A stretch of 16,449 nucleotides of DNA from JAGLRQ01 sp965369805 (GCA_965369805.1 CBDURG010000032.1:1-16449); one strand, 5' to 3'; positions 7,605 through 14,243 are shown, counted from the first letter of the stretch. The notes: generated by a model not told the origin, from the sequence alone. Program-made: numbers and translations.

Positions 7605-7688
7605 ACCTTGTAAATCTCCTTGGCAAGGAAAGTTTGCAATCTCAGGGGAAACAAAACTTCATTGAGGAGCAAGAAAACAAACCTTTTT

Positions 7689-7827
7689 AAATCACAATAC
7701 ACAAGCACCAAATTACAAACAATATACAATACCAAATACCAAAATCACAAATACATCTTGATGTTTTCTTTATTGTAATTTTGAATTTGGAATTTGTTTG
7801 TGATTTGTTTATTGTAATTTGTAATTT
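7689..7827. repeat. AT-rich imperfect inverted repeat
   Basis: The left part (about 7689-7752) is built from words such as aaattacaaacaatatacaa, accaaatacc and aatcacaaata. The right part (about 7770-7827) contains tattgtaatttt, gaatttggaatttg, tgatttg and tattgtaatttgtaattt, largely the reverse complement of those words. Within each arm the words recur as loose tandem repeats. It fills most of the 252-bp gap between the radical SAM pair and the OmpA/LysM gene. Similar words occur at about 705-745, so it seems to be a dispersed low-complexity element. A transcript through it could fold into a long weak hairpin. Confidence 0.55.
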
Positions 7828-7856
7828 TTCAACTTTCCTTTTTATTACTACTATAT

Positions 7857-8711
7857 TCAGTTAAGCGGGATTTGTAAAACTCTGCCGACTTTTAAATCAT
7901 TCGGGTTCTCAAGCTGATCTCTATTAGCATCATATATCCTAGCCCACTTTGTTGAGTCTCCATAGACTTTATTAGCGATTTCCCACAATGTATCACCTTT
8001 TTGAACTGTATACTCACTAATCTGAACCTTAACTTCAGGAGCAATTTCCTGCACTTCCTGCTCCGTTTGCTTTGACCATTCAGACATGGAAACCTCAATA
8101 ATTTCAGCTACCATAAACTGGGCATTTCTATCCCTCTGCATTCCTTTTATGTCTCCCACTGGAGCAACCGCGTCAAGCTTCCCACGACTTATAATCCTGA
8201 TTCTTTCTTCGGGAATACCGTTTTGAACCATAAAATCTTTTACTGTTTTCCCTCTTTTTTCACCCAGCTTAAGATTATAATTTTCTTTTCCTCTTATATC
8301 GGCGTTACCGGTAATCAAAATTGTGCTCTCAGGGTTTTTCCGCAACAGGCCTAACCCTCTTTTTAAAACGGGTACCGCGTCAGGACGCAAATCCGATTTA
8401 TCGGTATCAAAATATATCTTAACATTATTCAGTACCTTTTTTATCACAATCGCAGGTTCTCCCTGACTTCCGGGAATTATCTTCCTGACATAAACAAATC
8501 CCCTGTTCCCATAAGGCCTCATATTTCCCGGCACGTCAGGCCACCACCAGTATCCCCCTTTATCTTCATCCTCAACAGGACCGGGCTTGGCATCTGTAGG
8601 CCACCATTGAAAATTCTCACCGTTCTCCTCCGCAAAAACCGCGTCATTAACAAAACCGCAAAGCGCCCCGAATATAAACAAACAAGACAGAAAAACCGCT
8701 GTCATTTTCAT
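7857..8711 (-). CDS. Secreted OmpA-like protein with C-terminal LysM domain
   Basis: A 284-aa envelope protein predicted to bind peptidoglycan twice. Residues 1-27 are a Sec signal peptide ending VFA; there is no lipobox cysteine. A Trp/Pro/Gly-rich linker follows (QWWPTD near 35-40, YWWWPDVPG near 54-62). The OmpA C-terminal domain is about 97-203: IYFDTDKSDLRPDA (99-112), ITGNADIRG (133-141, where many relatives have GHTD), and the YNLKLGEKRGKTV helix (145-157) with the conserved Arg. LysM is 234-282 (YTVQKGDTLWEIANKVYGD ... VGRVLQIPL). The start at 8711 is chosen for the GAGGAG 8 nt upstream and the signal peptide; a longer frame from 8807 would begin inside the promoter. It probably anchors or organises the outer envelope, and appears monocistronic. 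Confidence 0.9.
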   Translation of the reverse strand: MKMTAVFLSCLFIFGALCGFVNDAVFAEENGENFQWWPTDAKPGPVEDEDKGGYWWWPDVPGNMRPYGNRGFVYVRKIIPGSQGEPAIVIKKVLNNVKIYFDTDKSDLRPDAVPVLKRGLGLLRKNPESTILITGNADIRGKENYNLKLGEKRGKTVKDFMVQNGIPEERIRIISRGKLDAVAPVGDIKGMQRDRNAQFMVAEIIEVSMSEWSKQTEQEVQEIAPEVKVQISEYTVQKGDTLWEIANKVYGDSTKWARIYDANRDQLENPNDLKVGRVLQIPLN

Positions 8712-8792
8712 ATTTTTCTCCTCTTTCTTTTTAACAATAATACTTGTTATTCCCTTGCGTTTCTTTATTTCATTCTTGTAGATTAGTTTCTC

Positions 8793-8821
8793 ATTGTAAT
8801 GCATCATATAGGTTAAGGCAA
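8793..8821 (-). promoter_or_regulatory. Sigma70-like promoter for the OmpA/LysM gene
   Basis: On the minus strand, -35 TTGCCT (8821-8816) and -10 TACAAT (8798-8793) are separated by exactly 17 nt. Transcription would start near 8786, giving a leader of about 75 nt before the ATG at 8711. It also argues against the upstream in-frame ATG at 8807. Confidence 0.5.
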
Positions 8822-8838
8822 TTTAAAAATAATAAAAA

Positions 8839-8868
8839 TTGATGATTTTTTTCAACTTTTACTTTATA
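8839..8868 (+). promoter_or_regulatory. Possible promoter for the 61-aa gene
   Basis: TTGATG (8839-8844) and TTTATA (8863-8868) with an 18-nt spacer, about 75 nt before the start codon. A short palindrome gtttcggaaac (8883-8893) lies just downstream of the expected start site and could be an operator or a chance repeat. In such AT-rich DNA this match is weak. Confidence 0.3.
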
Positions 8869-8945
8869 GTCTATTATTGATTGTTTCGGAAACAGTCTTT
8901 GTTACCGTAAAACCTGAAATCCATAAATATTAAACAGGGGGATCT

Positions 8946-9131
8946 ATGACAGAAGAGCCAAAACAGGAAAAACAACCTGAAAGCACCGTGCCCGTAAAAA
9001 AGAAAAAAATATCAAAAATGACACTCACTGAAGTCGAAGAGGCTCTCAAAAGGGCTGTTCAGGACATGGGTGGAAGTTCATCAAGATACATTGAACATCT
9101 GAATAGCAGAAAAAAAGAGTTGGAAAGTTAG
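8946..9131 (+). CDS. Small 61-aa protein of unknown function
   Basis: A strong GGGGG Shine-Dalgarno sequence lies 5 nt before the ATG, and a perfect palindrome follows the stop at once, so this is very likely a real single-gene unit despite its size. The first half is charged and unstructured (Glu/Gln/Pro then KKKKISK). The second half should be helical, with MTLTEVEEALKRAVQD, a GGSSSRY turn and HLNSRKKELES. There is no signal peptide, membrane segment or cysteine. I do not recognise the family. The basic plus helical make-up would allow nucleic-acid or protein binding, but nothing shows that directly. Confidence 0.7.
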   Translation: MTEEPKQEKQPESTVPVKKKKISKMTLTEVEEALKRAVQDMGGSSSRYIEHLNSRKKELES

Positions 9132-9133
9132 GA

Positions 9134-9159
9134 AAGGGGTTGCTTTAAAGCAACCCCTT
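9134..9159. terminator. Perfect 26-bp palindrome between convergent genes
   Basis: Arms aaggggttgcttt and aaagcaacccctt are perfectly complementary and contiguous, 2 nt after the stop of the 61-aa gene and 30 nt beyond the end of the convergent gene at 9190. Its position fits a bidirectional terminator. Neither side has a long T-run, so termination would be weak, or the hairpin may instead protect mRNA 3' ends. Confidence 0.6.
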
Positions 9160-9189
9160 CTCAATAATATACAATCTTTATAATTTTAT

Positions 9190-9762
9190 TTATCGCCTTG
9201 GTTTCTTTAAACATTTTATAAAAAAGTTTTTAATTGACCTCTCTGCTATTACATTAACCGCCTCTTCCACCAGCATATCGCTTTTTGTAACAGTTGAGTA
9301 GATTTTTCGGCTCCATAACTTGTCGCCATTTTTATCTGTTACCAAATAGCTCACCTTATTTTCAACATAAGACTGCTTCATAGCCATATCCACTGCCAGG
9401 CCAACAGGATTAATAGGTGTCATGCCAACACCGACGATTCCGTCATAGGCAGGATCTTCATCAGTATACATAAACTGAATTATCTCAGCGCTAATTATTA
9501 TATCAGCTTCCGAAGGGTTGTTAACTACCACGAAATTCTGTGTAATCCTCGCGTCAAGGGCTTTTGCCATAGTTTTGTTTAGAATCTCAGCTCCCGCGCC
9601 GCTTTCACCCGACGTATTCGCAAACTCATTTAGATAAACCTTACACGTCTCTATCTTTTCCAAAAAGCCATATAAGGTTTTACTCTTTCTTAATGCCGCG
9701 GTAACGTTTGAAGAAGACAACACTACCATCATTAAAATTAACAAGCCTGAAATCTTTTTCAT
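9190..9762 (-). CDS. Secreted periplasmic protein of unknown function
   Basis: A 190-aa protein with a clear signal peptide (MKKISGLLILMMVVLSSSNVTA, cleaved near residue 22) and no lipobox. The mature part looks like the small alpha/beta envelope proteins that read 'VYLNEFANTSG...' and 'ADIIISAEIIQF': a strand with an N-T/S-G turn, a helix (about 58-72), a strand with an S-E-A-D motif near 83-86, a Gly/Pro-rich loop (about 103-120), and then strands VSYLVTDKNGDKLWSR. That pattern resembles LptE/CsgG/LpoB-like or DUF4136-like domains, but I cannot assign a family. GGGGGAAGGA lies directly before the ATG. A good promoter (9794-9822) gives a 25-nt leader. Probably monocistronic. Confidence 0.75.
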   Translation of the reverse strand: MKKISGLLILMMVVLSSSNVTAALRKSKTLYGFLEKIETCKVYLNEFANTSGESGAGAEILNKTMAKALDARITQNFVVVNNPSEADIIISAEIIQFMYTDEDPAYDGIVGVGMTPINPVGLAVDMAMKQSYVENKVSYLVTDKNGDKLWSRKIYSTVTKSDMLVEEAVNVIAERSIKNFFIKCLKKPRR

Positions 9763-9793
9763 TCCTTCCCCCTTGTTTTTACCTGGTTTTTGT

Positions 9794-9822
9794 AGGATAA
9801 ACCAACCGTCTTAAAAAGTCAA
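9794..9822 (-). promoter_or_regulatory. Sigma70-like promoter for the 190-aa secreted protein
   Basis: On the minus strand, -35 TTGACT (9822-9817), 17-nt spacer, -10 TATCCT (9799-9794). The start site would be near 9787, 25 nt before the ATG. Its -35 lies only 10 bp from that of the divergent promoter at 9833. Confidence 0.55.
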
Positions 9823-9832
9823 TCAAAGGTAA

Positions 9833-9861
9833 TTGACACAGTAAACACTTTTTGCTAACCT
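9833..9861 (+). promoter_or_regulatory. Sigma70-like promoter for the Nudix/methyltransferase operon
   Basis: A perfect -35 TTGACA (9833-9838), 17-nt spacer and a weak -10 TAACCT (9856-9861). The start site would lie near 9868, about 34 nt before the Nudix ATG. It is back-to-back with the promoter of the secreted protein, so a single regulator could affect both. Confidence 0.45.
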
Positions 9862-9901
9862 TTACCATTGAACATATCGTGAGTGATATTATTGATATAT
9901 T

Positions 9902-10321
9902 ATGAACAGTATAACCGAAGTCACCGCCGCTATCATAATCAACAAAAAAAGGGTTCTTGCCGCACAAAGGCTACCCGGCTCACATATGGAATTTAAATGG
10001 GAATTCCCTGGAGGAAAAATCAAAGAAGGAGAATCCAGGGAAAACTGTCTCATCCGGGAACTTAAAGAAGAGCTGGATGTAGATATACAGGTAGTAAAAC
10101 TCTTTGAAACAGTTGAGTTTTCTTATCCTGAAAAAGATATCCGCCTTTACTTTTTTATCTGCGCTATAAAAAAAGGCATTCCTGTAAAACATCAGTGCCA
10201 CAGTTTTATATGGGCAGATAAAGAAACTCTTAAAAGTCTTGATTTTCTTCCCGCGGATAGAGTTATAATTAGTAAAGTTGCCGGGTTAATCGAGGTAAAC
10301 GATGAGGAAGAACAAACATGA
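9902..10321 (+). CDS. mutT: Nudix hydrolase, MutT-like (8-oxo-dGTP diphosphatase candidate)
   Basis: A 139-aa single-domain Nudix protein, the usual length for MutT. The Nudix box runs Gly38-x5-Glu44-x7-Arg52-Glu53-Leu-x-Glu56-Glu57-x-Asp59-Val60, with metal-binding Glu56/Glu57 intact and the customary last Gly replaced by Asp. WEFPGGK (33-39) just before the box is typical of MutT/8-oxo-dGTPases, which remove oxidised GTP from the nucleotide pool to prevent mutation. The later FIWADKETLKSLDFLPAD stretch also matches the MutT C-terminus. No strong ribosome-binding site is seen. The stop overlaps the next ATG as ATGA. Specificity among NTPs cannot be proven from sequence. Confidence 0.88.
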   Translation: MNSITEVTAAIIINKKRVLAAQRLPGSHMEFKWEFPGGKIKEGESRENCLIRELKEELDVDIQVVKLFETVEFSYPEKDIRLYFFICAIKKGIPVKHQCHSFIWADKETLKSLDFLPADRVIISKVAGLIEVNDEEEQT

Positions 10322-10477
10322 TAGACAATAAGCTTCTGGAAATACTCGCGTGCCCATCATGCAAATCCGGTATAAAGTTGGCTGAAAATAGCTTAATATG
10401 CACAAATGATTGCTGTAGAAGACAATATAAAATTCTTTAGGGTCGTTAATCTTCCCACAAAACTAAACACAGGTTAA
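10318..10477 (+). pseudogene. Truncated Trm112-like zinc-ribbon gene
   Basis: ATG at 10318 overlaps the Nudix stop; the frame gives 40 aa and stops at 10440. MIDNKLLEILACPSCKSG is the classic start of the Trm112/YcaR (UPF0434) family, with Cys12/Cys15, then Cys28 and Cys32/33 as the second metal pair, and RRQYKI matching the usual G-R-x-Y-P-I. Family members continue for about 15-20 residues (D-G-I-P-x-x-L-P). Here a TAG comes directly after YKIL, while the +1 frame continues RVVNLPTKLNTG to a stop at 10475-10477. A small indel in the A/T run near 10429-10438 would explain this. Trm112-like ribbons often partner or precede SAM methyltransferases, and one follows. It could still be a functional 40-aa ribbon, or a sequencing error. 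Confidence 0.6.
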
Positions 10478-10518
10478 TTACCTTGAAAAATGGACTCCTT
10501 TCAAATATCATGTTTTAA

Positions 10519-11166
10519 ATGCAAGCGAACAAGAAAAATTTTTTATCGGAGAATCCGTCACGCGCGGTCGAAGCCTTCGCGGATTATGCCAGGAAACACA
10601 ATCTCAGTATGGAAGGATCCATGCTTGAGCCCCTTTGTAGTAACGGCGCTAACGGAACAGTCTTTGCCAGAATGGGAATAAATTTCTTTGGGATAGATCC
10701 CAACCTTGATCTTCTGAAAAACTTCCAGGAAAAAGCTGTTAGGGAAAATTTATCCGCGAATGTTCATCTTTATAATCAGGAAATCACAAAACCATTCCCC
10801 TTTGAAGATTCTTTTTTTGATTATGTCCTTGATATCTCTACGTCTGAAATGCTTGTCAATGAAGCTGATTTTATTTCTTATGCTTCTGAGATAACACGCG
10901 TTTTAAAACCGAACGGACGCCTTATGATATCCTATTTTTCTCAAAATGATGCCCTTTATAAAAAATTTACCAATGGGAATTCATCAAAAGTTTTCTTTAA
11001 TAAGATTACAGGACAAAAAACTCGAATATTTACCCCTCCCGATTTCAGGGAAATTTACAATTTGCAGCTCATCCCGGGATTTCAAACAAGGATTGCATAC
11101 GAAGAGACCATAGACGCAAAAAAATATAACCGAGAACTTTTCATTATGGTAATGGAAAAATTCTAA
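10519..11166 (+). CDS. Class I SAM-dependent methyltransferase
   Basis: A 215-aa Rossmann-fold methyltransferase of the Methyltransf_11/25 type. Motif I is diverged: MLEPLCSNGANGTVFARMG (35-53), with Glu37 and Gly43/Gly46 where most have D/E-x-G-x-G-x-G. GIDPN (58-62) supplies the acidic residue for the ribose. FPFEDSFFDYVLDI (93-106) is the usual motif III/IV region, and LKPNGRLMISYF (129-140) is the post-IV strand. The substrate is unknown. The start at 10519 directly follows an in-frame stop and lacks a Shine-Dalgarno sequence, so a downstream start such as Met31 is possible, but residues 10-30 (SENPSRAVEAFADYARKH) look like a normal N-terminal helix. The broken Trm112-like gene just upstream suggests this once was, or still is, an activator/enzyme pair. 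Confidence 0.8.
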   Translation: MQANKKNFLSENPSRAVEAFADYARKHNLSMEGSMLEPLCSNGANGTVFARMGINFFGIDPNLDLLKNFQEKAVRENLSANVHLYNQEITKPFPFEDSFFDYVLDISTSEMLVNEADFISYASEITRVLKPNGRLMISYFSQNDALYKKFTNGNSSKVFFNKITGQKTRIFTPPDFREIYNLQLIPGFQTRIAYEETIDAKKYNRELFIMVMEKF

Positions 11167-11180
11167 TCCGGATAAGAACC

Positions 11181-12149
11181 ATGCAAAACTTCCTTATTGC
11201 TTTCGAACAGAGCTTCACTTCGATATTTTCAATTTTTCTGATTGGAATACTTGGCTTTTACATCCTGAAAAAAGGAATCCTGGGGGAACAGTGCCTTCAG
11301 ACTTTAAGCGACCTGGTAATAAATGTTACTGTGCCGTGTTTAATCTTCTATACCATAATCAACAATTTAAATCCCGGACATTTTATCAATCTGTGGATTT
11401 TCCCCTTCGCCAGCCTTGTCCTATGTACAGTAGCTTTTCTTATCTCATTTATCTATTCGACGGTTGATAAATCCCTGACAAATAACAGAGGTGTTTTTCG
11501 CGCGCTTATAACCTTTCAGAATTCCCTTTTCCTTCCCCTCCCGATAATAATTCTGTTTTTTGAAGGAGAAAAAGAAACCGAGATGTTGTTATTCCTGTTT
11601 CTTTTCGGGTTTATGAGCGGGTTACTAACTTATCTTTTTTCCCCTCTAATAATGACAACAGGCAGAAAAGAACATATCCCTGTATCAAAGCTCATACTAA
11701 ACCCGTTAACCATTACAACTTTTTTTTCGATTATTGCTGTTTTTTTCCACGCAAAAAAATACATTCCGGACTTTATAGGATATCCGATTCAGCTGATTGG
11801 AAATGCCTCCGTTCCTCTGATAATGATATCCATTGGAGGATTTGTCCTGGTACATTACAAAAAAAAGGCAAAGATCAACTATCCTTTCGTTATAAAATCA
11901 GTAATCTTTAAGCTTTTTGTCGTCCCGGCGGCCTTTCTGCTGGGCATCTTTATATTCAAGCCGGGTGAAGCTGTTGGTTTCCTGCTTATTCTTCAGGCAT
12001 CCATGCCGTCCGCGACTATCCTGCCGCTCATAGCCAAAAATTATGGAGGGGATCATGAACTTTTAAGTCAATCCATGATTTATAATTTAATTTTTACTAT
12101 TATCAGCTTCCCGCTGTTTATGAGCATTTATAAAGCTCTTTTGCGATAG
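11181..12149 (+). CDS. AEC-family (auxin efflux carrier-like) membrane transporter
   Basis: A 322-aa inner-membrane protein with about ten hydrophobic segments, the usual length for bacterial AEC permeases. Family signatures are LSDLVINVTVPCLIFYTI (43-60), a first-half FQNSLFLPLPIII, LNPLTITTFFSIIAVFF in the middle, and QASMPSATILPLIAKNYGGD near the C-terminus. The two halves repeat the broken-helix N-x-P / P-x-A pattern expected of this inverted-repeat fold. Bacterial AEC members move small organic anions such as malate or malonate; the substrate cannot be read here. It starts 14 nt after the methyltransferase stop, so they are probably co-transcribed. Confidence 0.9.
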   Translation: MQNFLIAFEQSFTSIFSIFLIGILGFYILKKGILGEQCLQTLSDLVINVTVPCLIFYTIINNLNPGHFINLWIFPFASLVLCTVAFLISFIYSTVDKSLTNNRGVFRALITFQNSLFLPLPIIILFFEGEKETEMLLFLFLFGFMSGLLTYLFSPLIMTTGRKEHIPVSKLILNPLTITTFFSIIAVFFHAKKYIPDFIGYPIQLIGNASVPLIMISIGGFVLVHYKKKAKINYPFVIKSVIFKLFVVPAAFLLGIFIFKPGEAVGFLLILQASMPSATILPLIAKNYGGDHELLSQSMIYNLIFTIISFPLFMSIYKALLR

Positions 12150-12166
12150 GTTTTTCACACCATCCT

Positions 12167-12277
12167 TTCCCTAGTGAACGCAATAAAAAAAAGCATGGGA
12201 TTTGCTTTGTTAAAGCCCAAAAATTATGGCATGATCCTGATTTAATTGAAATTCCTGCCAAGACATTGGAAAAATGA
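12167..12277 (+). pseudogene. BrnT (DUF497) toxin gene remnant
   Basis: One open frame, without a start codon of its own, reads KKKHGICFVKAQKLWHDPD (12185-12241) followed by LIEIPAKTLEK and a TGA at 12275-12277. This is the KHGI-x-F-x-x-A-Q-x-L-W-x-D-P-D-L-x-E-I-P-A-K-T core of the BrnT ribonuclease toxin family. The N-terminal strand is degraded and the catalytic C-terminal half is missing. No BrnA antitoxin follows. It fills the gap between the transporter and the next gene, and overlaps the false TTG start of the latter. It is therefore a leftover of a mobile toxin-antitoxin pair. Confidence 0.7.
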
Positions 12278-12278
12278 A

Positions 12279-13034
12279 ATGAGAATATTTTATAAGCTTG
12301 TAAAAATATCTTTAATAGCTAGTCTGTTAAGCTATGTACTCCTTGTTTTTATATTTGTAGCGGCGGTGTTGACTGGTGATTCGAATACACCTTTTATTGA
12401 ATCACTATTATTGCAAATAATTACCGGAATAATTTTAATAACAGCGCCTATATCTATGTTTTTCTTTTGGGGTTCTATGATCTATGATTGTGTAGTTACA
12501 ATAGAAAACAGGAACCAGATGGCATTATGGTTATTATTAATAATATTCACAAATTTCACAGGTGCATTAATATATTACTTTGTTAAGAAAAAATATAGGC
12601 ATATCCCTGCTGGAAAGATAACGGTAGAGGAAAAACAGGATACAAATTGGTGGAATAAAAATTGGAAGTGGTTTGTTCCTACCGGTTGCTTAACAATAGT
12701 ATTGCTATTTTTTATTTTCATAGGCGCTTTGTTTGTTGGAATAAGTTCTATAGTGAAAGGAATGGATGTTTATAAATATCCTATGAAACTTGCAAATCAA
12801 AATGAAGAAATAACAGAACTTCTTGGGAGTCCTATCGAATCCGCTTTTATGATGCAAGGAAATGTTTCGACAAAGGGAGATTCCGGAATAGCTGATTTGT
12901 TAATTCCTGTAAAAGGCCCTAAAGGTACGGGGACAATATATGTTAGTGCTGAAAAGAAACTGGGACACTGGGAATATATCACTTTAGAGATTACAATAAA
13001 ATCAACTTCTGAAAAAATTAATTTAATTGAATAG
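12279..13034 (+). CDS. Membrane protein with C-terminal Coa1-type domain
   Basis: About 251 aa from the ATG at 12279; the longer frame starts with a TTG inside the BrnT remnant. Four hydrophobic segments: about 11-32, 44-66, 81-102 and 133-155. The third, LWLLLIIFTNFTGALIYYFV, matches the PLDc_N/PLD-nuclease N-terminal transmembrane motif. A Trp-rich linker (NWWNKNWKWF, 123-132) leads to the last helix. Residues about 165-251 resemble the Coa1 (cytochrome oxidase complex assembly protein 1) family: a long helix ending LLGSPIES (181-188), GNVSTKGDSGIADLLIPVKG (194-213), then GTGTIYVSAEKK and a strand with LEITI. In bacteria this domain is found in many proteins without cytochrome oxidase, so its role here is unknown. 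It is a small-solute-independent, probably inner-membrane protein with the C-terminus outside or inside undetermined. Confidence 0.75.
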   Translation: MRIFYKLVKISLIASLLSYVLLVFIFVAAVLTGDSNTPFIESLLLQIITGIILITAPISMFFFWGSMIYDCVVTIENRNQMALWLLLIIFTNFTGALIYYFVKKKYRHIPAGKITVEEKQDTNWWNKNWKWFVPTGCLTIVLLFFIFIGALFVGISSIVKGMDVYKYPMKLANQNEEITELLGSPIESAFMMQGNVSTKGDSGIADLLIPVKGPKGTGTIYVSAEKKLGHWEYITLEITIKSTSEKINLIE

Positions 13035-13067
13035 ATTGAGCAAACGGAGACGTGGATAACACTAATT

Positions 13068-14243
13068 TCAATTTTCAAAAATGTTATCAAAATCGCTGGT
13101 TTCCCGCATCAGTTTCCGCCATTTATAAACAAAATCATTGTACTTCTCAAAGACCTTTTCTTCTTTTTCGTAAGCAGATTCAAGCGTCGAAATAAGCTCC
13201 TCAGTTTTCTCCGCAAGATCACTTTTTGCGGTTTTATTATATTGTAATGTCAAAAGTTTGCCCGCCGACCTCATCTTCGGGATTAAGGTGCTTTCGAGAA
13301 ATTTACCCGGATAGGGCCGCAGCGAAGATATAGAAACAGGAACAAAATCTTCTTTCGCTTCAGGTTGAGTTTTTAGCTTCTTTCTTATATGCATATACCC
13401 CATCGCTTCCCTTTTGAAACACTCCCATTCTTCCGGCTTCTCAGGAACAGGGTTGCTCTTTACGCAAAATTTCTCATCTACAATAAATTCAAACCCATAC
13501 ATTCTTGAAGATATCAGATAATCAATATCTTCTTTGCCCAGAATAAAGGGGTCGTAAGGAATTTTTTTAAATAATTTTCTATGGACTACCGTGTTGCCTT
13601 CTAAAAACATGTTTCGCCTGTTGTCATTAAAAAACTCCTCGACAACAGAAGATTCATCCCATGATTTCTCCTTCCACTCCGGAAGTTTTTCCTTCACTCC
13701 ATCAATGTATGAACAACCCATTGCTCCGTATACCGCATTTTTACCTTCGAGCACCCGTCCCATATTTTTAATAGCCAGCCCCAGCCAATCAGGTGATTCA
13801 ATAAGCGAGTTATCTTTAAGTATTATCGCAATTTCGGCTCCTAAAACATGGGCCGCAAGCAAACCTAAATTTTTTATCTGACCGGGATTACCGTATTCAA
13901 TATGCTCCGTAAGCTCTCCAAACCCTTTAATCGTAAGCAGGTCTCTTATCCTTGTCATCTGCCGAAGGGCAAAAAGTTTCACATCCAAAAATTCTTTATA
14001 TGGATTAATAAGGGCCTGAAGCTTCTTCTGTATCTGTATATCATAACCTCTGTGATTGGACACTCCAAGGAGGACAACTGTAAAATCTTTATCATTTAGC
14101 TTTTTTAAACTATCCAATAAATTGATTACAGGGCATTGGCCGTCTAAAGGTGTAACATGCTCCAATACAAAATCTTTCCTGGCAGATTTTACGTGTTCAA
14201 GGGGCGGCCCCCAGTAAGTTGGTATCACAAACACTTTTTTCAA
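13068..14243 (-). CDS. GT-A-like glycosyltransferase
   Basis: A 391-aa protein. Its first half resembles a GT2-like GT-A fold: MKKVFVIPTYWGP at the N-terminus, LNDKDFTVVLLGVSNHRGYD (49-68) as the strand before a sugar-binding loop, and KNLGLLAAHVLGAEIAIILK (124-143) followed by DNSLI, the position where a D-x-D metal motif would sit (here D-N-S). Then LEGNTVVHRKLFKKIPYDPF (214-233) and LGKEDIDYLISSRMYG (235-250), like the E-D-x-D acceptor/base region of family 2 enzymes. The C-terminal region (about 340-385) is charged and probably coiled-coil. The start is a TTG at 14243 preceded by GGGAGG 8 nt upstream. It follows nth by 28 nt in the polX-nth operon, an unusual place for a sugar transferase. 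The acceptor and donor are unknown, and the degenerate D-x-D leaves some doubt about activity. Confidence 0.7.
   Translation of the reverse strand: MKKVFVIPTYWGPPLEHVKSARKDFVLEHVTPLDGQCPVINLLDSLKKLNDKDFTVVLLGVSNHRGYDIQIQKKLQALINPYKEFLDVKLFALRQMTRIRDLLTIKGFGELTEHIEYGNPGQIKNLGLLAAHVLGAEIAIILKDNSLIESPDWLGLAIKNMGRVLEGKNAVYGAMGCSYIDGVKEKLPEWKEKSWDESSVVEEFFNDNRRNMFLEGNTVVHRKLFKKIPYDPFILGKEDIDYLISSRMYGFEFIVDEKFCVKSNPVPEKPEEWECFKREAMGYMHIRKKLKTQPEAKEDFVPVSISSLRPYPGKFLESTLIPKMRSAGKLLTLQYNKTAKSDLAEKTEELISTLESAYEKEEKVFEKYNDFVYKWRKLMRETSDFDNIFEN

Noticed and set aside
7496..7735. 79-codon minus-strand frame over the start of the upstream radical SAM gene
   Set aside because: It is out of frame with the well-supported radical SAM start and covers the AT-rich repeat; its hydrophobic look comes from T-rich codons.
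7689..7827. CRISPR array in the AT-rich repeated words
   Set aside because: The words vary in length and spacing, there are no unique spacers, and no cas gene is present.
8712..8807. Longer N-terminus for the OmpA/LysM protein starting at 8807
   Set aside because: It would put 32 charged residues before the signal peptide and begin inside the likely promoter.
10490..10681. 63-codon plus-strand frame at the start of the methyltransferase
   Set aside because: Overlaps the methyltransferase in another frame; no motif or Shine-Dalgarno sequence.
12246..12278. TTG start for the Coa1-domain membrane protein
   Set aside because: These codons overlap the BrnT remnant and have no ribosome-binding site; the ATG at 12279 begins directly before the first membrane helix.
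13050..13085. GATAACA...TGTTATC dyad between convergent genes at 13034 and 13068 as a terminator
   Set aside because: Seven-base AT-rich stem with a 20-nt loop, partly inside the coding sequence of the glycosyltransferase; too weak to call.
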